A stretch of 64,000 nt of DNA from Oscillospiraceae bacterium (GTDB lineage: Bacteria > Bacillota_A > Clostridia > Oscillospirales > Oscillospiraceae), in NCBI GenBank assembly GCA_017545325.1, contig JAFWOX010000091.1:1-64000 (forward strand), given 5' to 3'. A program made the translations under genes and the position numbers. Shown here one piece after another: positions 7,922 to 15,492 of the stretch. The notes under the pieces are model-generated. The model searched no databases and was not told the DNA's origin. It was given only the letters and a program-made list of their open reading frames with translations. Position 1 is the first letter of the stretch; each line of letters opens with the position of its first letter.

Positions 7922-9580
7922 ACGGAAAAACTGAAAATCATTTCCCTTGGCGGCCTGAACGAGGTCGGCAAGAATCTGACTGTGTACGAATACGGAAACG
8001 ATATCCTGGTGGTGGACTGCGGCCTGGGCTTCCCGGATGGGGATATGTACGGGGTCGACGTGGTCATCCCGGATGTGACCTATCTGGCGAAAAACGCGGA
8101 CAAGGTCCGGGGCATCGTCCTCACCCATGGACACGAGGACCATATCGGCGCTCTGCCCTATGTGCTGAAGGATATTTCCGCCCCCATCTACGCCACCCCC
8201 CTGACCCTGGCGCTGGTGAAGATGAAGCTGGAGGAGCACCGCCTCTCGGATTTCGCGGATCTGCGGGAGTTCAAGGCGGGAGACCGCTTCTCCGTAGGCT
8301 GCTTCGAGGTGGAGGCGGTGCATGTGAACCACTCCATCGCCTGCGCCGTCGCCCTTGCCATCCGCACCCCCGTGGGCATGGTGGTCCACACCGGGGATTT
8401 CAAGATCGACACCACCCCGGTGGGCTGCCCCATGACGGATCTGACCCGCTTCGGGGAACTGGGAAGGGAAGGGGTCCTGGCCCTGCTCAGCGACTCCACC
8501 AATGCGGAGCGAAAGGGCTTTTCCCCCTCGGAGCGCACCGTGGGCGACGCGCTGGACGGACTCTTCGACGGTTGTCCCAAGCGCATGATCGTCACCACCT
8601 TCGCCTCCAATGTGTACCGGGTGCAGCAGATCATCACCCTGGCGGCGAAGCACGGGAGGAAGGTGGCCATCACAGGCCGCAGCATGGAAAACATGGTGGC
8701 AGCCTCCGTGGAGCTGGGGTATATCAAGCTGCCCCCGGATACCCTGGTGGAGATCGGCAGGATCAAGAACTACCCCAAGCAGCAGCAGCTCATCCTCACC
8801 ACCGGAAGCCAGGGGGAGAGCATGTCCGCCCTGTACCGCATGGCCTTCGGCGGCCATAAGCAGGTGGAGATCGGTTACGGAGACCGGGTGATCCTCTCCT
8901 CCTCCACCGTTCCCGGGAACGAGAAGAGCGTCAGCGCCATCGTCAACGAGCTCTTCCGGAAGGGAGCGGAGGTGATGTACTGGGACGTATGCTCCGGCCT
9001 CCATGTCTCCGGCCATGCCTGCCAGGAGGAGCAGAAGATGATCCTGGCGCTGGTAAAGCCGCGGTACTTCATCCCCGTGCATGGGGAGCAGAAGCATCTC
9101 CGCTGCCATGCCCAGCTGGCCCTGGATGTGGGGATGGAGAGCAAGAATATCCTGATCTCGGATATCGGCCGGGTCATCGAGCTGGGGAAGAAGTCCGCCC
9201 GTCTGGGCGGCGCCGTCCAGGCGGGACGGGTCCTGGTGGACGGCGCCGGCATCGGGGACGTGGGCAGCGTGGTGCTCAGGGACCGGCAGCATCTGGCCGA
9301 GGACGGGATGATCGTGGTGGCCATGAGCCTGAGCCGGGAGGACAACAGCCTCATCTCCGGCCCGGACGTGATCACCCGGGGCTTTGTGTACGTGAAGGAA
9401 TCCGAAGCCCTGATCGACGAGATGCGGATGCAGGTGGTGGATACCCTGGACGCCTGCCAGAACAACAACATTACGAACTGGACCGCCATCAAGTCCTCCA
9501 TCAAGACCTCCCTGTCCTCCTACCTGCAGAAGAAGACCAAGCGCAGCCCCATGATCCTTCCGGTGATCATGGAGAACTGA
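7922..9580 (+). CDS. rnjA: ribonuclease J (start codon appears to be ACG)
   Basis: Ribonuclease J is the 5'-3' exo- and endonuclease of RNA turnover in Bacillota. The metallo-beta-lactamase motif HGHEDH is at residues 69-74, and the beta-CASP and C-terminal domains are complete, ending SPMILPVIMEN. Family members begin with the strand KIISLGGLNEVGKN, which is encoded from 7934, upstream of the first ATG/GTG/TTG in frame (GTG 7982). The frame is closed by a TAA at 7901. The only well-placed codon is ACG at 7922, 8 bases after AGGAGG (7908-7913), giving 552 residues, the family norm. Either ACG is used, or the base at 7923 is a sequencing error for ATG. A GGGACAGGC/GCCTGCCCC hairpin at 7863-7885 lies in the leader. 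Confidence 0.92.
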   Translation, partial: TEKLKIISLGGLNEVGKNLTVYEYGNDILVVDCGLGFPDGDMYGVDVVIPDVTYLAKNADKVRGIVLTHGHEDHIGALPYVLKDISAPIYATPLTLALVKMKLEEHRLSDFADLREFKAGDRFSVGCFEVEAVHVNHSIACAVALAIRTPVGMVVHTGDFKIDTTPVGCPMTDLTRFGELGREGVLALLSDSTNAERKGFSPSERTVGDALDGLFDGCPKRMIVTTFASNVYRVQQIITLAAKHGRKVAITGRSMENMVAASVELGYIKLPPDTLVEIGRIKNYPKQQQLILTTGSQGESMSALYRMAFGGHKQVEIGYGDRVILSSSTVPGNEKSVSAIVNELFRKGAEVMYWDVCSGLHVSGHACQEEQKMILALVKPRYFIPVHGEQKHLRCHAQLALDVGMESKNILISDIGRVIELGKKSARLGGAVQAGRVLVDGAGIGDVGSVVLRDRQHLAEDGMIVVAMSLSREDNSLISGPDVITRGFVYVKESEALIDEMRMQVVDTLDACQNNNITNWTAIKSSIKTSLSSYLQKKTKRSPMILPVIMEN

Positions 9581-9589
9581 GGGAACGGA

Positions 9590-9922
9590 ATGAACATTCA
9601 GATCTACGGAAAGAGCAAGTGCTTCGATACAAAGAAGGCGGAGCGGTGGTTCAAGGAGCGGCGGATCAAATACCAGTATATCGACCTGCCCCGGTATGGC
9701 ATGGGACGCCGGGAGCTGGAGAGCGTCCGGGCCGCCGTGGGCGCGGAGAACCTGCTGGATGAAAAGGCGAAGGGCGCCGAGCTGGTGAAGTACCTGGCCC
9801 GGCCCGAGGACCGGCTGGAAAAGCTGCTGGAGCAGCCTGAGCTTCTGCGCACCCCCATCGTCCGAAACGGGAAGAAGGCCACCGTGGGCTGCGCCCCGGA
9901 GATTTGGGAGACCTGGGAATAA
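9590..9922 (+). CDS. ArsC/Spx-family thioredoxin-fold protein
   Basis: A 110-residue protein of the ArsC family (PF03960). The N-terminal beta strand leads to KCFDTKKAERWF, where Cys11 occupies the reactive position and Thr-Lys-Lys follows as in the YffB/arsenate reductase-related branch; the second Cys of Spx-type CXXC is absent. Late conserved features are LLRTPIV and a glycine-rich turn before the final helix. Its role may be glutaredoxin-like reduction. True arsenate reductase activity is not supported by context, because no ars genes are near. It follows RNase J by 9 bases and precedes the dCMP deaminase by 18, so it is in the same operon. Confidence 0.85.
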   Translation: MNIQIYGKSKCFDTKKAERWFKERRIKYQYIDLPRYGMGRRELESVRAAVGAENLLDEKAKGAELVKYLARPEDRLEKLLEQPELLRTPIVRNGKKATVGCAPEIWETWE

Positions 9923-9940
9923 GAGAAGGAGGAACGCCCC

Positions 9941-10414
9941 ATGCGCAAGGACAAGGTAAACTATTATCTGGATATCGCGGACAGCGTCCGCAGCCGCTCG
10001 ACCTGCATGAGACGGCAGTATGGGGCCATCATCGTGGCCAGCGATGAGATCGTGGCCACGGGCTATAACGGCGCGCCCAGGGGCCGGAAGAACTGCGATG
10101 AGCTGGGCCAATGTGTGCGGCAGGAGCTGAATATCCCCTCCGGGGAGCGGTATGAGCTGTGCCGCAGCGTACATGCGGAGGCCAACGCCATCATCTCGGC
10201 CTCCCGGAAGGAAACCATCGGCAGCACCCTGTATCTGACGGGGCGGGACGCCGCCACGGGCGCCTACCTCACCGGCACCACGCCCTGCTCCATGTGCCGC
10301 AGGCTCATCATCAACGCGGGGATCAGAAATGTGGTCTGCCGCACCTCGGAGACCGAGTATACGGATACGCCGGTGCAGGATTGGATCGAAAACGACGATA
10401 CCTTTTCAGAATAG
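9941..10414 (+). CDS. deoxycytidylate (dCMP) deaminase
   Basis: The 157-residue product carries the zinc-binding deaminase signature: HAEANAI with the catalytic Glu, and PCSMCRR, about 45 residues later, supplying two zinc cysteines. Upstream GAIIVASDEIVATGYNGAPRG is the substrate-binding strand typical of dCMP deaminases (ComEB/Dctd type), which make dUMP for thymidylate synthesis. The start is preceded by AAGGAGG at good spacing. It closes the rpe-recR-rnj-arsC-like block on the plus strand. Length and motifs fit a single-domain bacterial enzyme without a kinase fusion. Confidence 0.93.
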   Translation: MRKDKVNYYLDIADSVRSRSTCMRRQYGAIIVASDEIVATGYNGAPRGRKNCDELGQCVRQELNIPSGERYELCRSVHAEANAIISASRKETIGSTLYLTGRDAATGAYLTGTTPCSMCRRLIINAGIRNVVCRTSETEYTDTPVQDWIENDDTFSE

Positions 10415-10480
10415 GCGAAATGAAGCTCAGGGCTGCCGCAGAATACCCAATTCAACAGAATCACATACGGGAATAAGGAA

Positions 10481-10525
10481 CGGGAGTGGATTGGAATTCC
10501 ACTCCCGATATCGTTATCCTTTTTG
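10481..10525 (+). terminator. probable terminator after the dCMP deaminase
   Basis: A 10-bp perfect stem CGGGAGTGGA (10481-10490) / TCCACTCCCG (10498-10507) is followed by an AT-rich stretch ending in TTTTT at 10521-10525. The T-run is somewhat distant from the stem. Confidence 0.5.
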
Positions 10526-10559
10526 GCTCTGTCTCCCGTCTGGTCTCTGTTTGATCCGC

Positions 10560-10784
10560 TTATTTGGATTCCGCATCCGGTTCCGGATCCCGCCGATACT
10601 CTGCGATGTCCTCCAGTCTGCAGTCCAGTATCCTGCATAACTGGTTGAGGGTATACGTGCTTACATGATTGCCCTTCCGCAATCGGTCTAATTGTCCTGT
10701 GCTGACATGGAATTCATGAATCAGCCGGTATTGGCTGATGCCCTTGCTTGCCATAGTATTCCAAAGTCGGTCAAATACGATCAT
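10560..10784 (-). CDS. small XRE-family DNA-binding regulator
   Basis: A 74-residue helix-turn-helix protein starting at the ATG at 10784, about 10 bases after a G-rich ribosome site. The helix-turn-helix spans about residues 15-55 (GISQYRLIHEFHVSTGQLDRL, then STYTLNQLCRILDC), the pattern of the cro/C1-type fold, with no additional effector domain. Its DNA is visibly less GC-rich than the flanks and uses AT-richer codons, suggesting acquisition. It is divergent from the 53-residue gene at 10897, and a near-palindromic sequence lies in the spacer of that gene's promoter, so it may repress its neighbour. The target is inferred. Confidence 0.8.
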   Translation of the reverse strand: MIVFDRLWNTMASKGISQYRLIHEFHVSTGQLDRLRKGNHVSTYTLNQLCRILDCRLEDIAEYRRDPEPDAESK

Positions 10785-10836
10785 TCCGCCGCCACCCCCC
10801 GTATGGATACTTCGAGGGTAAGAGCAGAACCGATTA

Positions 10837-10865
10837 TTGACAATTGCCCATAAACGGGCTATAGT
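10837..10865 (+). promoter_or_regulatory. near-consensus promoter with an internal dyad (candidate XRE operator)
   Basis: TTGACA (10837-10842), a 17-base spacer, and TATAGT (10860-10865). The spacer and first -10 bases hold a dyad, ATTGCCC (10843-10849) and GGGCTAT (10856-10862), with six of seven positions symmetric. A bound repressor would block RNA polymerase. Confidence 0.7.
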
Positions 10866-10896
10866 GTTCAGAACAATACCGATGGAGGTAAAGCAG

Positions 10897-11058
10897 ATGG
10901 AAGAATACAAGCAGCCGTATCTCTGCCTTTGGGCGGGTATAACTGAGGCGCTGGCGGCGCTGGAAAAGAAGAATTACGGTATGGCGGAGGAAATCCTGGT
11001 CAAGGCGCAGCAGGCGGCAGAAGAGGCCTGGATATGCGCAGGAGAACCGGAAATGTGA
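10897..11058 (+). CDS. small protein of 53 residues next to an XRE regulator
   Basis: The ATG at 10897 lies 8 bases after GGAGG (10884-10888), and a strong promoter sits just upstream, so this short gene is well supported. The product is helical and acidic, with LWAGITEALAALEKKNYGMA and ILVKAQQAAEEAW. I have seen comparable ~50-residue proteins (short hydrophobic-acidic helix, Ala/Gln-rich second helix) in mobile regions of Clostridia, without known function. It has no signal peptide or membrane helix. Its divergence from the XRE gene and the lower GC content suggest a small acquired module. It could be an antirepressor or accessory protein; no function can be assigned. Confidence 0.75.
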   Translation: MEEYKQPYLCLWAGITEALAALEKKNYGMAEEILVKAQQAAEEAWICAGEPEM

Positions 11059-11070
11059 TCCGATATGCGC

Positions 11071-11100
11071 AGGGGGGTACGGCTAACGCCATACCCCCCT
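11071..11100 (+). terminator. GC-rich hairpin after the 53-residue gene
   Basis: A perfect 9-bp stem AGGGGGGTA / TACCCCCCT with an inner GGC/GCC pairing. No T-run follows, so it may act as a transcript end stabiliser rather than a classical terminator. Confidence 0.45.
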
Positions 11101-11156
11101 GGTCCGATGATTCATTTAACTCAGATTCCGGATTATGAAAGCCTGCTTCCGTATCC

Positions 11157-12226
11157 TTATTCCCCGTCGATGAGACGGCGGGCGCCGTAATAATACTTGG
11201 TCCAGTAGGTTTCGCTGAGCTTGTTTACCATGATGCGCCGTCCGCCGGAGGAGGCATGGATGAACTCCCCGTCCCCCAGGTAGATGCCCACATGGCCGAT
11301 GTACCAGCCGCCGGTGCTGGCGAAGAACACCAGATCCCCGGGCTCCAGCTCCTCCTTGCTCACGCTGACGCCCTGGCGGTATTGGCCGGAGGCGGTGCGG
11401 TTCATGCTGTATCCGTTCGTGGTGAAGCAGTAGTACACGAGACCGGAACAGTCAAAACCGGTGGAGGGGCTTGCGCCGCCGTAGACATAGGAGATGCCCA
11501 GCTGTTCCCGGGCCAGATCCAGGATGGAGGAGACGGCCTCGGAGGCCTCCGGCTTGTCCGTATCCAGCGCGACGTAGGTGCTGTATACATAGCCGGTTTT
11601 GCCGTCCAGGAGCACCTTGTACCAATCTCCCTCCCGGCTCAGCACCTGTACCCGGTTGCCCCGGTAAAGGTAGCGGGTGACGGAATCGTCCAGGAGGGGC
11701 CGGTGCGGAGCCGGACGCAGTCTCCGGTGAGGGTGCCCATGCCCGTTTCTTCGCCGGTCGTTTCCGGCTGTTCGGCTTCGGGCTCCTGCGCCTCGGGCCC
11801 GGCGGTGGGTTCCTCCGTCTCCTGTTCGGCGGCGGGTTCCTCCGGGGCTTCCGCAGGCTCAGGCGCGGGCTCCGCAGGCTCCTCCGCGGGTTCCGCCGTC
11901 AGCTCTTCTGTAGGTTCAGCTGTCGGTTCCGGATCGGCTTCCTCCTGGGGGGCTGCCTCCGGGGACTCCAGATAATCGGAGCTCATATACCCGGTCTTGC
12001 CCTGGTACTCGACCTTGCACCAGCCGTCCAGCACTTCCAGGACCGTGACCGTCGCCCCCTTGGGCGCCTGACCGATGATTTCCGCATCGGTGCTGGGACC
12101 ATCCCGGAAATTCAGGACGGTGGCAGTGACTTCCGCCTCCCCAACGCTGACGCCCAGGACGGGGAGGGCCAGGAGCAGGGTCAGAGCCAGCCCCATGGCC
12201 AGAACACGCAATGATTGTTTCCGCAT
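11157..12226 (-). pseudogene. SH3/NlpC-P60 peptidoglycan hydrolase, split by a one-base frameshift
   Basis: Two adjacent frames together encode one secreted cell-wall hydrolase: a signal peptide (residues 1-30), a bacterial SH3 domain (about 32-87), a Pro/Glu/Ala-rich linker (88-160), a second SH3 domain and an NlpC/P60 catalytic domain. The catalytic Cys is in TGFDCSGLVYY and the His in HVGIYLGDG, with HAS following. The first frame (12226 leftward) leaves phase just after RTGPS in the second SH3 domain, near 11690-11699. Adding one C to a C-run restores Gly-Pro-Ser-Leu-Asp-Asp and a continuous 356-residue product. The total length, 1070 bases, is one short of a multiple of three. If real, the N-terminal part lacks catalysis; a sequencing error is equally plausible. 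Confidence 0.85.
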
Positions 12227-12322
12227 AAGCTTTCTCCTGCTGAAGCCGAAGGGGAATCCGGCAGCCGGAGCCTCCCGGTCAGCCGTCCTTCGGCTTCCTC
12301 AAATACTTTTGTGTCGGTGGGC

Positions 12323-12610
12323 TCAGCCGTTGGTCCGGGCTCTTTCCAGCCAAACGGCGCCCAGGTCCAGGGCGGTATACAGCCCTTCCTTCTCGCCCTT
12401 CTTCACCACCCGGTCCCGGGAACGGATATCGGGATCGGTGAGCTGGAGCTGAACGGAGACCCGCTTCGCCAGGGTAAGATCCTCCACCGGCTCGGTGTCC
12501 AGGATCTGTAACATGACGATGTATTTGTCGGACATGTTCCCATAGTAGATGAGATTGTCCTTCCTGCGCAGAGGCAGGCCCTTATACATGAGTTTTTTCG
12601 CAGCTGCCAT
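12323..12610 (-). CDS. conserved small protein of unknown function
   Basis: A 95-residue protein whose ATG at 12610 follows AGGGAGG closely. It opens MAAAKKLMYKGLPLRRKDN, continues with IYYGNMSDKYIVMLQIL and ends with a helix containing ALDLGAVWLERA. It looks like a compact alpha/beta cytosolic protein with no signal peptide. I have seen similar short proteins in Clostridia but cannot name the family. It has its own TTGACA/TAGAAT promoter and lies downstream of ireB, separated by a terminator, so it is transcribed alone. Function is not predicted. Confidence 0.75.
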   Translation of the reverse strand: MAAAKKLMYKGLPLRRKDNLIYYGNMSDKYIVMLQILDTEPVEDLTLAKRVSVQLQLTDPDIRSRDRVVKKGEKEGLYTALDLGAVWLERARTNG

Positions 12611-12650
12611 GATTCCCTCCCTGTGGAGACGTCCGCCTGCCCGACGGAAC

Positions 12651-12700
12651 GAGGTGACTGAGGTGACTGTTATTCTATACGCTATCCGCCGCCCTGTCAA
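12651..12700 (-). promoter_or_regulatory. promoter and tandem 9-base repeat before the small conserved gene
   Basis: On the minus strand, TTGACA (12700-12695) and TAGAAT (12677-12672) have a 17-base spacer. Directly downstream in the 5' untranslated region, GAGGTGACT occurs twice in tandem on the plus strand (12651-12659 and 12660-12668). Confidence 0.7.
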
Positions 12701-12713
12701 GGCAAAAGACCCC

Positions 12714-12737
12714 TGCGGCCTTCCGGGGAAGGCCGCA
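12714..12737 (-). terminator. terminator of ireB
   Basis: Stem TGCGGCCTTCC (12714-12724) / GGAAGGCCGCA (12727-12737); on the minus strand it is followed by GGGGTCTTTTG. Confidence 0.65.
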
Positions 12738-12760
12738 AGGCGTCCGATCAACGCGGGAAA

Positions 12761-13003
12761 TCAGCCCTCCAGATAGCTCCGCACAAGCTCCTGCAGGAGC
12801 TCGTCCCGGTCCAGCCGGCTGATGAGGGCGCGGGCATTCTTGTAATTGGTGATATAGGTGGGGTCCTCGGTGATGATATAGCCCACGATCTGGTTGATGG
12901 GATTATATCCCTTGACCAGCAGGGCGTTGTACACCGCGGTGATGATCTCCTTCGTTTCCGTCCGTTTGTCTACGATCCCGAACTTCCGCGTGAACTGATC
13001 CAT
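12761..13003 (-). CDS. ireB: IreB-family regulatory phosphoprotein (UPF0297, DUF965)
   Basis: The 80-residue product matches the UPF0297/IreB family along its whole length, most clearly in KGYNPINQIVGYIITEDPTYIT followed by ARxLISRLDRDELLQELVRSYLE. In Enterococcus the homologue is phosphorylated by the PASTA kinase IreK and modulates cephalosporin tolerance. In most Bacillota it sits beside ruvX and DUF1292 genes; here it stands alone with a promoter and terminator, while a DUF1292 gene is 25 kb away. The N-terminal Thr residues of MDQFTRKFGIVDKRTETK are the likely kinase targets by analogy. Confidence 0.93.
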   Translation of the reverse strand: MDQFTRKFGIVDKRTETKEIITAVYNALLVKGYNPINQIVGYIITEDPTYITNYKNARALISRLDRDELLQELVRSYLEG

Positions 13004-13026
13004 GGTATCCCTCCTCCGATTACCCT

Positions 13027-13055
13027 ATTATACCCGCTTTGTTCCCTCCTGTAAA
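13027..13055 (-). promoter_or_regulatory. ireB promoter
   Basis: Minus strand: TTTACA (13055-13050), 17-base spacer, TATAAT (13032-13027), about 23 bases upstream of the ireB ATG. Confidence 0.75.
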
Positions 13056-13081
13056 GTTTTTTCGCCCTGTCGGAGCGGGGA

Positions 13082-15463
13082 TCAGCGCAGTTTCGCCCCC
13101 AGCCGGGATTCCAGCGCTTCCAGGATGGCGTTCATATGGGGCTCGATATCCCCGTCCTTCAGGCTCCCGTCCTCCCCCCGGAAGCTCAGGGAGAAGGCTA
13201 CGCTCTTCTTCCCCGGGGCGATGGGCAGGCCCCGGTACACATCGAAGAAGTCCACCGCCTTCAGCAGATCGCCTCCGGCCTCGCGGATGCATTTTTCCAG
13301 CCGGTATACGGTGATCTCCTCATCGCAGACCACCGCCAGATCCCGGAGCACGGCGGGGAAGCGGGGCAGGGGAACATACTGGGGATCCTCCCCGCGGCAG
13401 GCGCAGAGGGCGTCGAAATCCAGCTCCGCCGCGCAGAGGGGATCGGAGATTCCGTAATTGCTCCGCACATTGGGGTGGATCTCCCCGAATATGCCCAGCT
13501 CCTGTCCCTCCGCCCCATAGATCCTGGCGCAGCGGCCGGGGTGGTAGGCATAGTGATCCGTGCAGGCCCGGAACTCCGGCTCCCGGATGCGCATGAGGCG
13601 CAGGAGGGCCTCCAGGGCGCCCTTCATGGCGTAGAACTCGCCGCCCTCGCCGTAGGCCCCCAGGGCCAGGTGCCGCGTCTCCCGGGCCAGGGGGGAGGAG
13701 GCGTCCTTCAGATAGACCTTGCCCAGGTCGAAGAGCTTCACGTCCTTATTGCGGCGGTTGTTGTTCAGGGCGAGGCTTTTCAGCATGGTGCTCAGGAGGG
13801 TGGTGCGCATGATGGCGCTGTCCTCTCCCAGGGGGTTGAGGATGCGGAAGGAATCCCGGAGAGGGTGATCCGCGGGCATGCCGCTCAGGTCGTTATCCGA
13901 CTGGCCCAGGAAGGAATAGGTCAGGATTTCGTGGTAGCCCAGGTCCCGGCAGAGACGCCGGCATGCCTGCTCCAGCGTCTGCTTCTCCGTAAGGCCGCCC
14001 TGGGTGATGACGCCCCGGAAGGCGGTGGCGGGGATGCGGTCGTAGCCATAGAACCGGGCCACCTCTTCGGCGATATCGCTGTAGTGCTCCACGTCCCCCC
14101 GCCAGGAGGGTACGGTCATCGTATCCCCGTCGAAGGTGAAGCCCAGCTTCTCCAGCACCTGACGCATATAGTCCGCGCTAACCTCGATGCCCAGGAGGCG
14201 GTTGACCTTCTCCGGCTCCAGCTTCAGGCGGGTGGGGGCGCTGTCCCTGGCCACCACGTCGATGACCCCGTCCACCACGTCGCCCGCGTCCAGCAGCTCC
14301 ACCAGCTCGCAGGCCCGCTCCACCGCGGGGAGGGTGCCCAGGGGATCCAGCCCCTTCTCGAAACGGGAGGAGGCGTCCGTGCGCATGCCCAGGGCGATGG
14401 CGGTGCGGCGGATGGAGGTGCCGTTGAAGTTGGCGGACTCGAAGACCACCGAGGTGGTGGCTTCGGTGATCTCACTGTTTTCGCCGCCCATGACCCCGGC
14501 CAGGCCGATGGCCTTGTTCTCGTCCGCGATCACCAGCATATCCGGCGTCAGGGCCCGGGGACTTCCGTCCAGGGTGGCCATCTGTTCCCCCTCCTTCGCC
14601 CGGCGCACCAGGATATGGCTGCCGGTGATGCACCGGTAGTCGAAGGAATGCATGGGCTGGCCGTATTCCACCATCACATAGTTGGTGATATCCACGATAT
14701 TGTTGATGGGCCGGATGCCGCTGGCCCGAAGCCTGCGGCGAAGCCACTCCGGAGAGGGGGCGATGCGGACGTTCTTCACCACCCGGGCGGTATACCGGGG
14801 GCACAGGTCCGGCTCCAGGATATCCACATCCAGATAGTTCAGGATATTGTCTCCGCTGCCCTTCACCCTGGGCTCCGGCAGGCTCAGGGGCGTATCGAAG
14901 GTGGCGGCGGCTTCCCGGGCGAGGCCCCGGACGCTCAGGCAGTCCGGCCGGTTGTTGGTGATCTCGAAATCCACCACGCTGTCCCGCAGGCCCACCACCT
15001 CCCGGATATCCTGGCCTACAGCGCAGGGCTCCTGCAGGATGAAGATCCCGTCCGCAATGGCATAGGGATAGTCGTTCACCGTCAGGCCCAGCTCGCCCAG
15101 GGAGCAGAGCATCCCCTCGGAGGGCAGGCCCCGGAGGGTGCCCTTTTCGATGCGCTTGCCCCCGGGCAGGGCGGAGCCGTCCAGGGCGACGGGGACAAGG
15201 TCCCCCTTCTGTACGTTCTGGGCGCCGGTGATGATCTGCACGGGCTCAGCCCGGCCCACCTCCACCTGGCAGACCCAGAGATGATCGCTGTCGGGATGGC
15301 GGACGATCTCCGCCACCTTGCCCACCACCACGTTGGCGATATCCTCGCCCAGCACGTCCAGGGTCTCCACCTTGGAGCCGGACATGGTCATGCGGTCGCA
15401 GAATTCCTTATCGGAAACACCCACCCGGGTGAATTCGTCGAGCCAGTTTCTGGATAATTTCAT
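13082..15463 (-). CDS. pheT: phenylalanyl-tRNA synthetase beta subunit
   Basis: The 793-residue product has the full domain order of PheT: an N-terminal EMAP-II-like tRNA-binding domain (residues ~40-150, with IITGAQNVQKGDLVPVAL), the B3/B4 editing region (ITNNRPDCLSVRGLAREAAA), B5 domains, the inactive synthetase-like core (GMRTDASSRFEKGLDP), and a C-terminal ferredoxin-like anticodon-binding domain (FPAVLRDLAVVCDE). With PheS it forms the alpha2beta2 enzyme that charges tRNA-Phe. The ATG at 15463 follows GGAGGAGC, 29 bases after the pheS stop. The operon is controlled by the T-box upstream of pheS. Confidence 0.97.
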   Translation of the reverse strand: MKLSRNWLDEFTRVGVSDKEFCDRMTMSGSKVETLDVLGEDIANVVVGKVAEIVRHPDSDHLWVCQVEVGRAEPVQIITGAQNVQKGDLVPVALDGSALPGGKRIEKGTLRGLPSEGMLCSLGELGLTVNDYPYAIADGIFILQEPCAVGQDIREVVGLRDSVVDFEITNNRPDCLSVRGLAREAAATFDTPLSLPEPRVKGSGDNILNYLDVDILEPDLCPRYTARVVKNVRIAPSPEWLRRRLRASGIRPINNIVDITNYVMVEYGQPMHSFDYRCITGSHILVRRAKEGEQMATLDGSPRALTPDMLVIADENKAIGLAGVMGGENSEITEATTSVVFESANFNGTSIRRTAIALGMRTDASSRFEKGLDPLGTLPAVERACELVELLDAGDVVDGVIDVVARDSAPTRLKLEPEKVNRLLGIEVSADYMRQVLEKLGFTFDGDTMTVPSWRGDVEHYSDIAEEVARFYGYDRIPATAFRGVITQGGLTEKQTLEQACRRLCRDLGYHEILTYSFLGQSDNDLSGMPADHPLRDSFRILNPLGEDSAIMRTTLLSTMLKSLALNNNRRNKDVKLFDLGKVYLKDASSPLARETRHLALGAYGEGGEFYAMKGALEALLRLMRIREPEFRACTDHYAYHPGRCARIYGAEGQELGIFGEIHPNVRSNYGISDPLCAAELDFDALCACRGEDPQYVPLPRFPAVLRDLAVVCDEEITVYRLEKCIREAGGDLLKAVDFFDVYRGLPIAPGKKSVAFSLSFRGEDGSLKDGDIEPHMNAILEALESRLGAKLR

Positions 15464-15492
15464 TGCTGCTCCTCCTTTCCTATCCGGTCCCG

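Noticed and set aside
7982..9580. GTG at 7982 as the RNase J start
   Set aside because: It would delete the conserved first strand of the fold and has no ribosome site; ACG 7922 fits both.
11157..12226. Programmed ribosomal frameshift in the NlpC/P60 gene
   Set aside because: No slippery heptamer or downstream pseudoknot was recognised at the junction, and secreted hydrolases do not normally use one. A simple indel explains the data.
12227..12322. Cyclic di-AMP (ydaO) riboswitch upstream of the NlpC/P60 gene
   Set aside because: A long imperfect stem (12242-12298) is present and the gene type is typical, but the leader is under 100 bases and the conserved core blocks are missing.
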